In this document: one piece after another, positions 27,601 through 35,923 of the stretch | Layout of the letters: each line of letters opens with the position of its first letter | How positions within the stretch are numbered: position 1 is the first letter of the stretch | Assembly (NCBI GenBank): GCA_963824905.1 | Contig: CAWGRH010000012.1 | Span: forward strand, 62,001 to 126,000 | Length of the DNA stretch: 64,000 nt | Reading direction: 5' to 3' | Source of the DNA: JAJPKK01 sp963824905 | GTDB taxonomy: Bacteria > Pseudomonadota > Alphaproteobacteria > Rhizobiales > Xanthobacteraceae | Translations under genes and position numbers: made by a program | Notes under the pieces: generated by a model | Told to the model about the DNA's origin: nothing | What the model saw: the letters and a program-made list of their open reading frames with translations, nothing else | Database searches by the model: none

Positions 27601-27856
27601 CAGGCCAAGCTGCAGCATAGGAGCGGCTGTCAAACGACGGACCAGGTGGTCGACCTTCGGCCTCGCCGAACCTGAGGAAGTGATATAGCGGGTCGACACC
27701 TGCTTTTCCCACGTCGGGGTTCTTGTGGACATACCACTCTGGATCGAATAATCCAGAATTCTCAACTGTCTGACGCAGCTCCTTAGGTATCCGCGGCCAC
27801 TCGAAAAAAAAAGATCTGATGGAGCGAAGCAAACTAGTCCTGCGGTGAAGAGCCAT
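24647..27856 (-). CDS. Very large glycosyltransferase with two GT2 domains
   Basis: 1069 residues. Two copies of a short module (LFDPEWYVHKNPDVGKAG and FDSRSYAAAWPDVAASG) open the protein, then beta-rich regions of unknown fold (about 120-500, with IAGQCLIGWALDHSAPQTPL). The first GT-A domain (about 535-760) has TIIMPVYNTRQDWL, ICVDDGSTQ, FMDHDDILEPD. The second (about 800-1040) has LIVIPTRNRVDLLRPCIESI, VVDHESTD, LLFLNNDIEAINP and FNDTDLCLRIRDAGYKV. The DxD-like acidic pairs are present in both. It probably builds a repeating surface polysaccharide. ATG at 27856; no strong ribosome site. No membrane helix is evident. Confidence 0.88.
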   Translation of the reverse strand: MALHRRTSLLRSIRSFFFEWPRIPKELRQTVENSGLFDPEWYVHKNPDVGKAGVDPLYHFLRFGEAEGRPPGPSFDSRSYAAAWPDVAASGMGPLEHFLRIGRAAGRSNPKLRSASSLRLCGDTFAGTWPGTARGSLLALLIDGVLTATCRSSAGGSFAFSLPPHTLGTFAEVLDVVTGRPMLTEPFAIGTTQAIEWLGWSCEQGWISGAFSVPRASRWTAGQPLLVQAVSGDALFMRTFAVSDEYNLFRFRGAGQRLLRPGESFEILPIVAGIRLDEPLTITPARMGAFGYLDLSAQDEAIGWVAPIGDPARQIEIEIRVDHEPVGTTTADVERHDVRELGLSNGPSGFRLPIPTGARKYEESIIQAFIAGTETELIESPRVLPPLPPIVGSFDQIAGQCLIGWALDHSAPQTPLTVEVLCEDEVIAIGVADHLREDVAKAGLPTARCGFRIMLYRPLAAMINKDIYVRDARSKRTLSSCPKRIDQNDTLVRFLTRPDSIKTAVRQRLARRMTSETTGITITIIMPVYNTRQDWLTEALNSVMGQWSAGWELICVDDGSTQPHVRASLEAATRQDRRIRVIRSPFNVGVGRAVNLGIGAAKGDYVAFMDHDDILEPDAVHKLAKAALTTGADLIYSDEVLVGEDAGVVLEVRARPAFSYDYYLSHPYFVHMVAVRTALARSLKGWDEQLTISNDIDFVLRVIERATAVAHVPAVLYRWRTHTTSTGHSKASEVMETMTGILNKHLERLGFTKSRASRGLGFNEFRIDWEDDGGGVLIVIPTRNRVDLLRPCIESIERTADGANCRILVVDHESTDPETLDYLKVISERHSVMPYKGVFNYAKINNAAVRAYGGDEKYLLFLNNDIEAINPGWIQRLRSLAARPEVGIAGPLLLYPDGNVQHAGVLMGFNGAADHVGKFASAYDHTGGRYNGYNCILTSVRDYSAVTAACMLMRHDIFRKVGGFDEKFVVGFNDTDLCLRIRDAGYKVLFDGHTVLFHHESQTRRESANLAHPQDDERLRSRWRAFFKEGDPFYSPLLQQHGIDHTLRVDNACSTSMNPRVVKLKWTGT

Positions 27857-28240
27857 GCTTGTCGTGTCTCGCCGGTGTCGCAGGCCGTGAGTGACAGCCG
27901 CCCTCGTAGCACTATACGCGCCTGTCCTGTCGCCGAAAAGACGCCTTCCGTCTTGGTGGACTGCAATGTCGAACGTCTATCGATGGCGCTGCCAGTTGCG
28001 TGCGCGATGGTGACATGGCAAAGGACACGATGGCATCGGCGCCATAAGAGTTCGTCTAATCGAACTCGTCACCCAATCTCCCGCAAAGATCGCGGTACGA
28101 AGACGATGGACTGTGCCGCGATGGTGATTTGCTCGCCGCTTTCGCGAATGCAATGAGCGAGGATCGCCCAATTCTCCAGTTCCGCTGCAATCGAAGACAC
28201 CTAGCGACATTCGAAAACGGGCATACGCAGAGACAGCAAA
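27857..28240. other. Divergent gap between the large glycosyltransferase and a methyltransferase
   Basis: 384 bases between divergent genes, so both promoters should lie here. I see no convincing promoter pair, repeat or coding region. Base composition is mixed and short frames show no recognisable protein. Confidence 0.4.
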
Positions 28241-29224
28241 ATGAAACCGGCACTTCTAGGCATCGACCGATTTTGGCGCGAAGGTGGTGGGTGCTATTTG
28301 TCGGGATGGATGCACGCAAATTCTGCGGAAATTGTCGAAGCGTATTTCTGCCAGGATGAGGGTGGTACCGTTGACGTGTTGAATACGCATCCAAGGCCCG
28401 ATCTTTGCGCATATTTCCCAGCCGTTTCTGCAGAAGCCGCCAATCGCGCTGGGTTTGTCGCATTCCTGCCACGTCATTCCGGGTCCAATTTGCAGGCCAT
28501 GCTGAAAGACAATCGTGGGGAGACATACTCGGCGAGCTATGTTCTGCCTCCAATGGAGCCAGACGGAGCATTGACGTGGCCCGACCACACCAAGCTGGCC
28601 ATTCAAGCCGAATGTGCATGGCAGTCTTTTGTCGCGGAGGTAAACCGCCCCGACCGTGATGTGCTCCAAGTCGGTGGCCGCCTTGTCACCCCGGGGGCTC
28701 CCGATCTTCGCCCCATCTTTTCATCTGCCCGTCGCTATTCGGCGTTGGATATTCATCCTGCTCCGGGCATCGATTATGTCGGCGACGTCCATTTTCTCTC
28801 CCGTGTAGTGGGGTGTTCGGTTTTCGACGCGATCTTCTCTTCGGCTGTGTTAGAACATCTTGCCATGCCATGGTTCGTGGCCGCCGAAATGAACCGCGCC
28901 TTGCGATTGGGCGGCATCGTATATCACAAGGCCCCGCAGTGTTGGCCGATCCATGAGCGTCCTAACGACTTCTTTCGCTTCAGCGACCAGGCTCTTCGAG
29001 TTCTTTTCGGCCCGGCATACGGGTTCGAACCAATCGATGCCGGCATGATGATGCCGATGGCCGTGTACCAACGAGACAAGTCCATTGCGACTTTCGATCA
29101 GACGCCTTTGCACCCCGCTTTTGGAATGTCCTGGATTCTCTCCAGAAAAGTGGTGGACCTTCCTCCAACCGCCGCTCCCGATTGGCTCGAAACTCTCAGC
29201 CGCCAGTATCCTGCCCCCGTTTGA
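28241..29224 (+). CDS. Methyltransferase with an N-terminal glycan-associated domain
   Basis: 327 residues. The first 110 (LGIDRFWREGGGCYLSGWMH onward, with a beta pattern) resemble accessory domains in large glycosyltransferases. The C-terminal part is a class I SAM fold: VLQVGGRLVTPG, YSALDIHPAPGIDYVGD, FDAIFSSAVLEHLAMPWFVA and NRALRLGGIVYHKAP, like Methyltransf_11. The classic glycine motif is weak (QVGGR). Probably modifies a surface polysaccharide or its lipid carrier. The ribosome site is poor (AGAGACAGC). A fragment of a second copy lies at 30440-30513. Confidence 0.78.
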   Translation: MKPALLGIDRFWREGGGCYLSGWMHANSAEIVEAYFCQDEGGTVDVLNTHPRPDLCAYFPAVSAEAANRAGFVAFLPRHSGSNLQAMLKDNRGETYSASYVLPPMEPDGALTWPDHTKLAIQAECAWQSFVAEVNRPDRDVLQVGGRLVTPGAPDLRPIFSSARRYSALDIHPAPGIDYVGDVHFLSRVVGCSVFDAIFSSAVLEHLAMPWFVAAEMNRALRLGGIVYHKAPQCWPIHERPNDFFRFSDQALRVLFGPAYGFEPIDAGMMMPMAVYQRDKSIATFDQTPLHPAFGMSWILSRKVVDLPPTAAPDWLETLSRQYPAPV

Positions 29225-29351
29225 GATAGAACCGGGGGTCCGGCCTGCTCAACCGCGCGGGGAACGTCGTTTGAAACTGTGAGGAGAACCGGCTGCCCGA
29301 GAAGTCGTGGCTGCGTTTTGAGCGGTCCGGCCGATATCCAGCGATCGCCAG

Positions 29352-30212
29352 TTAGCTATGGTTCCGGACAGAATGACTGTGTTCAGCGCTCAGCAAGATT
29401 GCGTCCTGATATGTCCAGCCGGGATTTTGAGACCATTGGCCCAACGACAAGTCTTCGATCGTCAATGATGCGTCTTCGAGCAAACGTCGCGCGACACTCT
29501 CCTCATAGGATAAGGCCGCCTCCGGGTTGTCTGCAATCATGGCGCTGTAGCCGTCGCCCTGAAACGGAAATCTCAGTGGCAAGGTCTCTTCCCGGGCTCG
29601 AACGGCCTCATTGGTCAGGTAGAACGTTAATAGCGCCCGACCGCTTTTCGGTTTCAGCAATCTGGAAATCTCTTGGGCATATTGACGCGCCGTAGCTGGA
29701 ACCAAATGTGTGAACAGTGAAATTGCAAAAATAAAATCGAATGTTCCGTCACGAAAAGGAAATACATATTTGCTGGCCTGCTGCCGTCCCTTGGTGCTGT
29801 ATAGCGTGTTGGCCAAATCGACGTGGTGAAAATAAAAGTTCGGATAACGCACCGTAATATTTTTTTGACACCACTCGATCATTGGCAGGACGATATCGAC
29901 CCCGTGGTAAATCCCGTCAGTGAGAAAGTTTGCTAATGGCGCCGCCACGCGCCCGCAACCACACCCGATGTCAAGCACGACCGATGAGGGCTGCAAGCCG
30001 CACCGATCCCTGAGAACCTCGAAAGAATGCGTGCCAAGTCCGACATGACCCTCACCCTCGTCGAGTGGACTGCCGACCAGCGTCCTGAATTCCTGTGGCG
30101 GAACGGGTATTGGGGTTCCACGGAGACTGGCGAGCTCAGCGCTCCGGTCGACCGCCCATAGTTTCCGCAGGAATGTCGCAGCCGAACTTTGAAACAGGTT
30201 TTTACTGGCCAT
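29352..30212 (-). CDS. Class I SAM-dependent methyltransferase (right inverted paralogue)
   Basis: 286 residues from ATG 30212, which matches the start of its paralogue at 15448. Motifs are VLDIGCGCGRV, YHGVDIVLPMIEWCQ and FDFIFAISLFTHLVP. The C terminus runs eight residues beyond the paralogue: the other copy stops at a TAA followed by TTCTGTCCGCAACC, while here the matching triplet is part of TCATTCTGTCCGGAACC, so the stop was lost and translation continues to the next one, ending HSVRNHS. The two copies point toward each other and enclose about 13 kb. Confidence 0.85.
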   Translation of the reverse strand: MASKNLFQSSAATFLRKLWAVDRSAELASLRGTPIPVPPQEFRTLVGSPLDEGEGHVGLGTHSFEVLRDRCGLQPSSVVLDIGCGCGRVAAPLANFLTDGIYHGVDIVLPMIEWCQKNITVRYPNFYFHHVDLANTLYSTKGRQQASKYVFPFRDGTFDFIFAISLFTHLVPATARQYAQEISRLLKPKSGRALLTFYLTNEAVRAREETLPLRFPFQGDGYSAMIADNPEAALSYEESVARRLLEDASLTIEDLSLGQWSQNPGWTYQDAILLSAEHSHSVRNHS

Positions 30213-30439
30213 TGTCGACCCAGATTGACGAGACCGTTTCCCGTAAGATGCTGGGCACAATAGGTTCGCCTCAAGTTAAAGTCTACTGGTGGTCGAGCCG
30301 ACCATCCACCACGACGGTGTCGACTCTTAGCAGAGCTGTCGACGCCTCGGCGAGCGCTGCCACTGGTGGCTCCACCGTGCCAGGGCGCGTCATGACGATG
30401 GGAAGCGTCGAGAGAGCCTGAGATCAGGTCGGCTCTCCA

Positions 30440-30513
30440 TGTGTCCGAGACGGAGCACGCCAGACACGAGGCCCGACCACACCAGACTGGCTATCCGGCC
30501 GAATGTGCATGAG
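30440..30513 (+). pseudogene. Fragment of a paralogue of the methyltransferase at 28241
   Basis: The stretch around GCCCGACCACACCAGACTGG and CCGAATGTGCATG closely follows 28571-28622 (GCCCGACCACACCAAGCTGG, CCGAATGTGCATG). The reading frame is broken. The remainder of the 395-base gap 30213-30607 has no gene; a hairpin GAGCTGCCG/CGGCAGCTC at 30519-30554 lies past the end of the kelch gene. Confidence 0.6.
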
Positions 30514-30607
30514 AAGGGGAGCTGCCGAAGCCCCAGTGGGAGTTCCGGCAGCTCGCGGAAAAGCAAAGCGATTTTCAGCGAACGGGAAGCGATGCCGTTG
30601 CGGCCTC

Positions 30608-31263
30608 TCAGTCGACGTTCGTTCCCTGGATCGACCAGACGGTGGATATGGTGCCAATGGTCGCAGTCGAGGAGATCGTCGTCCCGTTCATGAACCACAT
30701 CGCCGTGTTGCCGCTCGTGTCGCGCCACAAGAGATCGCTCTTGCCGTCGCCGTTGTAATCTCCGGTCTGAGCAATCGACCAACGTGGTCGCGACGTTGCC
30801 GAGCCCGCCGGCCGACAACACCGCCGCGCCGTTCATCAGCCAGATCGCAACATCGCCGGCGGTGTCGCGCCAGACGATGTCGCTCTTGCCGTCGCCATTG
30901 AAGTCGCCGGTGCCGACGACGGACCAGTTGGCGATTTGCCGACAGGCGCCGTCGACGCCACCGTCGTGCCGTTCATGAACCAGATCGACATGTCGCCGCT
31001 GGTGTCGCGCCAGAGGATGTCAGCCATGCCGTCGCCGTTGAAGTCGCCGGTGCCGACCACGCTCCAGGTCGTCGGCGACACGTTGCCGAGCCCGACCGCA
31101 GACGTCACCGTCGCACCATTCATGAGCCATATGGCGTAATCGCCGGCGGTGTCGCGCCAGAGGATGTCGCCGAGGCCGTCGCCGTTGAAATCGGCGACGC
31201 CGGCCACCGACCAATTGGTCGGGATGGTGCCGACGGTCCCGGTCGAACCGACGGCCGCACCGT
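30608..31263 (-). pseudogene. Frameshifted remainder of the VCBS tail of the kelch protein
   Basis: This stretch, split between three frames, encodes repeats such as DFNGDGLGDILWRDTAG, DFNGDGMADILWRDTSG and a final WSIQGTNVD stop at 30608. Joined with the upstream gene it completes six VCBS repeats, the same number as in the multicopper oxidase. One-base changes are apparent near 31363-31368 (extra G), 31288-31295 (extra base), about 30935-30945 and 30778-30785 (extra A). As written, the gene at 33285 stops before reaching this part. Confidence 0.8.
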
Positions 31264-33285
31264 TCATGAACCACATCGCGATGTTGCCGCTCTGTGTCGA
31301 GCCACAACAGGTCGGCCTTGCCGTCGCCGTTGAAGTCTCGCTGTCCGACGATCGACCAGGTGGCCGGGCACGCCGCTGACGGTGCCCGTCGAAGAAACCG
31401 CCGCTCCGTTCATCAGCCAGAAGGCGATATTGCCGCTGCCGTCCCTCCAGGCGATATCGCTCTTGCCATCGGCATTGAAGTCGTGGGTGTCCGTGAGACA
31501 AGAAGGCTTCACCATGATCGGAGTGCCGGCCGACGCGATGCCGGCCCCAACGTCGTACAGCTTGCTGGCGCCGAGCGCGGTGCCACTGGCCACGGTGAAA
31601 TTCGTATGCACCACGGCGTTGGGCGCGATCGACCGTGTGCTGTGGTTGAAGGTCTTGGCGTAGTAGACGTTTGAACTGCTGTTGTTGACGATTCGCACAA
31701 CCGGGAAATTGACCGCCGCGTTCACGTCGTCGCCGTAATACGACCCCTCCGTCAGCCCATTCAACTGGGTGCCGCTCATCAGATAGGTCTTACCGGGAGA
31801 CACGCATCCGGGGGCCGAAGTGATCACCGGCACCCAGCTCGCCAGCGGGCTCCCCGCGAGGGGCTGGTAGATTTGGATGTTGCCGAGCTGGCTCACGCCG
31901 AGCACCTGACCGGTCGGCAGCAACAGGAAGTTCTGTACATACGCGCCGCCGCTCGATGCGTCCGCCGTGTCGCCCACCTGGGTGAGGGTGCCGGAGCTGA
32001 AGTTCAGCTCAAAGAAGTGCGTCGGCGGTACAAAGGCCTGATAATTCGGGCTCACGGCAATCAGCACGTTGCCATCCGGCAATACCGCAGCCGGCGCGTC
32101 GGCCATGTCGTAGTAGTAGTTCTGGTTGCTCGGCGAGGTGACGATCTGCGGCATGGTCGTGAGCGTCGACCAGGTGCCGGCGCCGACATTGTAAAGGTCG
32201 ATCTTGGGGACCACGACGAACCCGGCAGCCTGATTGGCGCAGTTCGTATTGGCAACATCGGAGCAGAGAACGCCAGGGAAGATGACCGCGCTGCCGTCCT
32301 GCCGGACTACCAACGGCCCGAGCTCGAAGCTCTTGCTGTTGCCGGGATTGCTGCAATCCGCCTGCTGGTCAGGGGTGCTGCCGGTCGCCGAAAACGTGCC
32401 GGTGCTGGCGTTGTAGAGTTCGGCGGCATTGTTGCAGGCGACCGCAATGTTGGCGTCGACGACGAGAAGGTTGCCGTTCTGCAGCTTGGCGATGCCCTCC
32501 TCGTCCCACGGGTCGCGCTTGCCGGAGCCGGTCGCGGTCCATGTCAAGGTGTTCGGATTGAGCAGCGCCGAGAGGCCCGATGGGTTGCTGTTGCTCACCG
32601 TGTAGCAGCAGGCGCTCTGCATGTAGGTGCCGTTGTCGAGGATGACGCCGGCGGCATCGCCGATGGTCGAAGTAACGAAAATCGAGGTTGTCCAGAAGGG
32701 CGGTTGAGGAACGTTCGTCCAGGTGTTGGCGACGGGATCGTAGATGGCGCCGAGACTGGTATAGTTCTGGGGGTTGGGACAATTGCCGGACTGGGTCGAA
32801 TCGTTATATTCGCCGCCTTCGAAAATCACGCGGCCGTCGGGCAACACGCCGGACCCGCCGAACAACGGCGCATAGCCGCTCGGCATCGTCGCAATCGCCG
32901 TCCAGGTCCCGTTGAGGTAGCTGCCGGTAATGTCCGGGGTCAGCTTGTACCAGTGCCCCGAACAGGCTTGCGTCGCGATGACCGTCCCGTCCGTGAGCAG
33001 GATGGGGTTCTGCAAGGCGACCCCGGGGCTGTGGGTCAGCGTCGTCCAACCGCCAGCCGAGGGCGTTGACACCGGCGCGGCCGGCACCGTGGGCGTGAAT
33101 TGCTGGGCCGCCTGCGACAGCTCGTTGAGCAGCTGTTGCAGCTCTTGCGGGTGCTGCTGGTAGTATTGCCCCTGCGCCGCGCTCAGCGGCGGGGTGATTT
33201 GCGGCGACTGCGCGTCGGCCGGTGCCGACATGATGCCGACCACAGCGGCGATCAGCCCCGCTGCGAAGAAACGCAACGTCCCCAT
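31264..33285 (-). CDS. Secreted kelch beta-propeller protein with VCBS repeat, C-terminally frameshifted
   Basis: 673 residues as the frame stands. A signal peptide (MGTLRFFAAGLIAAVVGIMS then APADA) is followed by a Gln-rich helical stretch. A kelch propeller follows (about 80-520, blades with VLPDGRVIFEGGEY, VVRQDGSAVIFPG, AVLPDGNVLIAV), then an immunoglobulin-like domain similar to DUF1929 of galactose-oxidase-type proteins (APGCVSPGKTYLMSGTQLNG). The first VCBS repeat begins near 615 (THDFNADGKSDIAWRDGSG). At the place where galactose oxidase has the Tyr-His copper ligands before LPDG I see Ala-Asp, so oxidase activity is doubtful. After residue about 640 the frame is wrong. GGGAGAG precedes ATG 33285. 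Confidence 0.8.
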   Translation of the reverse strand: MGTLRFFAAGLIAAVVGIMSAPADAQSPQITPPLSAAQGQYYQQHPQELQQLLNELSQAAQQFTPTVPAAPVSTPSAGGWTTLTHSPGVALQNPILLTDGTVIATQACSGHWYKLTPDITGSYLNGTWTAIATMPSGYAPLFGGSGVLPDGRVIFEGGEYNDSTQSGNCPNPQNYTSLGAIYDPVANTWTNVPQPPFWTTSIFVTSTIGDAAGVILDNGTYMQSACCYTVSNSNPSGLSALLNPNTLTWTATGSGKRDPWDEEGIAKLQNGNLLVVDANIAVACNNAAELYNASTGTFSATGSTPDQQADCSNPGNSKSFELGPLVVRQDGSAVIFPGVLCSDVANTNCANQAAGFVVVPKIDLYNVGAGTWSTLTTMPQIVTSPSNQNYYYDMADAPAAVLPDGNVLIAVSPNYQAFVPPTHFFELNFSSGTLTQVGDTADASSGGAYVQNFLLLPTGQVLGVSQLGNIQIYQPLAGSPLASWVPVITSAPGCVSPGKTYLMSGTQLNGLTEGSYYGDDVNAAVNFPVVRIVNNSSSNVYYAKTFNHSTRSIAPNAVVHTNFTVASGTALGASKLYDVGAGIASAGTPIMVKPSCLTDTHDFNADGKSDIAWRDGSGNIAFWLMNGAAVSSTGTVSGVPGHLVDRRTARLQRRRQGRPVVARHRAATSRCGS

Positions 33286-33523
33286 TTTGGCTCTCCCTTA
33301 TGATTTGGGTAAGATGTCCTAAGCTTCTGGTGCAACGACGCGCCGATGCTTCGCGTCCCCACGCAAAGGATCGGTAGTTGGAATCTTCCGAATCAGGGTG
33401 CCACCGCCCCGAAAACGATACGCATGCAATTCACGAGAGCGGACACTATACCCCAGGACAGTCCCGCGGGAAGCGCAATCTTGTTGCCCGCTCAGCAACA
33501 CGCAAACGGACGCGAGACCGAGA

Positions 33524-34510
33524 ATGAAGCCCAGGCCAAAAACCGCGTTGATCTTCGGCGTGTCCGGGCAGGACGGCGCCTATCTCGCGCAATCCCTGCT
33601 GCGGCGCGGCTTCGAAGTGCACGGGACGTCGCGGGACAAGGAGAGCTCGAGCTACGCCAACCTGCGCCGCCTCGGCATCCACGGCGAGGTGACGTGCCAC
33701 TCGGCAGTGCTCGGCGACTTCCGCAATGTCGTCACCGTGATCAAGAACGTGTGCCCGGCCCACATCTACAATCTCGCGGCGCAGTCGTCGGTGGGCCTGT
33801 CGTTCGAGCAGCCGGTGGAGACCATCGACAGCATCATGCACGGGACGATCAACATCATGGAGGCGATGCGCTTTCTTCCGCTGGATGCGAAGTTCTACAA
33901 CGCGGCGTCGAGCGAGTGCTTCGGCAACACCGGGAACGATCGGCCTGCGGATGAGCACACCACCTTTCGGCCGCGCAGCCCCTATGCCGTCGGCAAGGCG
34001 GCCTCGTTCTGGGCCGTCGCGAACTACCGCGAGGCCTACGGCCTGTTCGCCTGCTCGGGGCTGTTGTTCAACCACGAATCGCCGTTGCGGCCGGGGCGCT
34101 TCGTCACCCAGAAAATCATCCGCGGAGCGATGGACATCGCGAGTGGCCGGGCGGATTCGCTCAATCTCGGCGCCCTCAATCTGGCGCGAGACTGGGGCTG
34201 GGCTCCCGAATACGTCGAAGCCATGAGCCGTATGCTCGAACGCGAGACGCCCGAGGATTTCGTCATCGCCACCGGCGAAACCAACACGCTGGAGGACTTC
34301 GTGTCGACGGCGTTTTCCTGTTTCGGGCTCGACTGGCGCAAGCATGTCGTGCTCAACCCCACCCTTCTGCGTCCGCTCGACATCACGTTTTCCAGCGCAA
34401 ATCCGGCCAAGGCGGTGCGGCTACTCGGCTGGAAGGCCGCAAAGAAAATGCGTCACGTCGTGGCTTCGCTCGTCGACGCCGAACGCGAAGGCGCCCGCAT
34501 GTCGGCATGA
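33524..34510 (+). CDS. gmd: GDP-mannose 4,6-dehydratase family protein
   Basis: 328 residues, an extended SDR. ALIFGVSGQDGAYLAQSLL is the NADP-binding loop, YNLAAQSSVGLSFEQPVETI and RDWGWAPEYVEAM are signatures of GDP-mannose dehydratase, and SPYAVGKAA contains the catalytic Tyr and Lys. The active-site strand reads NAASSECFG, where the best-known enzymes have STSELYG, so a related nucleotide-sugar substrate is possible. It makes GDP-4-keto-6-deoxymannose for fucose or rhamnose-type sugars in surface glycans. The ATG at 33524 begins just before the Rossmann strand. It closes the glycan region on the right. Confidence 0.85.
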   Translation: MKPRPKTALIFGVSGQDGAYLAQSLLRRGFEVHGTSRDKESSSYANLRRLGIHGEVTCHSAVLGDFRNVVTVIKNVCPAHIYNLAAQSSVGLSFEQPVETIDSIMHGTINIMEAMRFLPLDAKFYNAASSECFGNTGNDRPADEHTTFRPRSPYAVGKAASFWAVANYREAYGLFACSGLLFNHESPLRPGRFVTQKIIRGAMDIASGRADSLNLGALNLARDWGWAPEYVEAMSRMLERETPEDFVIATGETNTLEDFVSTAFSCFGLDWRKHVVLNPTLLRPLDITFSSANPAKAVRLLGWKAAKKMRHVVASLVDAEREGARMSA

Positions 34511-34762
34511 ACCTGCCGGCCCGGCCCGCCAGGCGGTGGCGCTCATCCTCGCGCGGTTCCTGCGAGGCCGAAGTCCACGACGCTTCGACGCGTGCTGGAT
34601 TTTCGGAAGCGATGTCGCGCCGCTGCAGTCACATCTGCCGTGGCCGAACATTTCGGCACGGCGCGGCGCGACAACCTCTTGAAGTCGAGGCGCAGCTTCG
34701 CCAACAGTGCCTCATCCGTCGGCCGCATCGCGAAGCGGTGCGACTGCGGCGAGGAGGGTTTT

Positions 34763-35857
34763 GTGGACACCAAGACACGTTCGGGGACGACGCTTCTGGT
34801 ACTGCCCGGCGACGGCATCGGTCCGGAAATCGTCGCGGCCACCATGGAGGTGCTCGACGCCGCCGACCGGCAGTTCAAGCTCGGCCTCGCTTACGAGACC
34901 GCCGACATCGGTTTCGCCGCGCTCCGCGCCTGCGGCACCACGACACCTGACGCCGTTGTCGAGCAGGCGAAGCAGGCGGCGGGCGTCATCCTCGGGCCGG
35001 TATCCCACAACGAATATCCGCCGGTCGCCGAAGGCGGTCTCAATCCGTCGGGCGAGCTGCGCCGCCGGCTCGACCTGTTCGCCAACATCAGGCCAGCGCG
35101 GTCGCGGCCCGGCCTGCCGGCGCGCTGCGGCCGCGACATCGATCTCGTGATCGTGCGCGAGAACACCGAAGGCTTCTATGCCGACCGCTCCATGCATGTG
35201 GGTCCTGGCGAGTTCATGCCGACCCCCGACGTCGCCCTCTCGGTGCGCAAGATCACGCGCGAAGGCTCCGAGCGCATCGTCGAGGCGGCGTTCTCGCTCG
35301 CGGCGCGGCGAGGCAAGCGGGTGACTGTCGTCCACAAGGCGAACGTGCTGCGGCTCTCCGACGGTTTCTTCCTCGCCTGCGCGCGACGGATCGCCGAGCG
35401 TTATCCCGACGTCGCCTGCGAGGAGCGCCTCGTCGATGCGATGGCGGCATTGCTGATCCGCGACCCCTCGCTGTTCGACGTCATCGTCACGACCAACATG
35501 TTCGGCGACATTCTCTCCGACGAGGCTTCCGAGATTGCCGGCAGTCTCGGCATCGGCGCTTCGCTCAATGCCGGCCACACCTACGCGGTGGCCCAGGCCC
35601 AGCACGGCTCGGCGCCGGACATCGCCGGCAAGGATATCGCCAATCCTTCCTCGCTCATCGAGTCGGCGGCGATGCTGCTCTCCTGGCTCGAGGAGCGCGG
35701 CGCCGGCGCCAATTTCGCCGCCGCCGGGCAGGCGATCGTCCGTGCGGTCGATGCGACCATCGCGGTCCCCGCCCAGCGCACCCGCGACCTCGGCGGACCG
35801 CTCGGCACCAAGGCTTTCACCGCACGCGTCGTGGCGAACCTGAAAGGGGAGGGGTGA
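34763..35857 (+). CDS. Isocitrate/isopropylmalate dehydrogenase family enzyme
   Basis: 364 residues. A beta-decarboxylating dehydrogenase: VLPGDGIGPEIVAATMEVLD, the Arg-rich substrate loop FANIRPARSR, VRENTEGFYADRS, the lysine of VVHKANVLRLSDG, and the metal/NAD signature NMFGDILSDEASEIAGSLG. Possible substrates include isopropylmalate, homoisocitrate, tartrate or malate; context does not decide, so no gene symbol. The start is GTG 34763 with AGGAGG (34752-34757) five bases upstream. The 252-base gap before it has no convincing gene. Confidence 0.88.
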   Translation: MDTKTRSGTTLLVLPGDGIGPEIVAATMEVLDAADRQFKLGLAYETADIGFAALRACGTTTPDAVVEQAKQAAGVILGPVSHNEYPPVAEGGLNPSGELRRRLDLFANIRPARSRPGLPARCGRDIDLVIVRENTEGFYADRSMHVGPGEFMPTPDVALSVRKITREGSERIVEAAFSLAARRGKRVTVVHKANVLRLSDGFFLACARRIAERYPDVACEERLVDAMAALLIRDPSLFDVIVTTNMFGDILSDEASEIAGSLGIGASLNAGHTYAVAQAQHGSAPDIAGKDIANPSSLIESAAMLLSWLEERGAGANFAAAGQAIVRAVDATIAVPAQRTRDLGGPLGTKAFTARVVANLKGEG

Positions 35858-35923
35858 CGGCGCCACCCCGTCCCCACACCCGGCGATGACGGCGAGGAAA
35901 ATTCGACCTCGTGCGAATCTGCG

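Noticed and set aside
30368..30376. GGCTCCACC, matching nine bases of the 3' end of tRNA-Ala, near the right edge of the accessory region; considered as an attachment site.
   Set aside because: Nine bases can recur by chance in 64 kb of GC-rich DNA, the match does not extend, and no integrase is present.
30519..30554. Hairpin GAGCTGCCG/CGGCAGCTC considered as terminator for the kelch gene.
   Set aside because: The 18-base loop and absence of a T-run make it weak; kept only as a remark.
31264..33285. Calling the kelch protein a galactose oxidase.
   Set aside because: At the place of the Tyr-His copper ligands before LPDG there is Ala-Asp, so only the fold can be supported.
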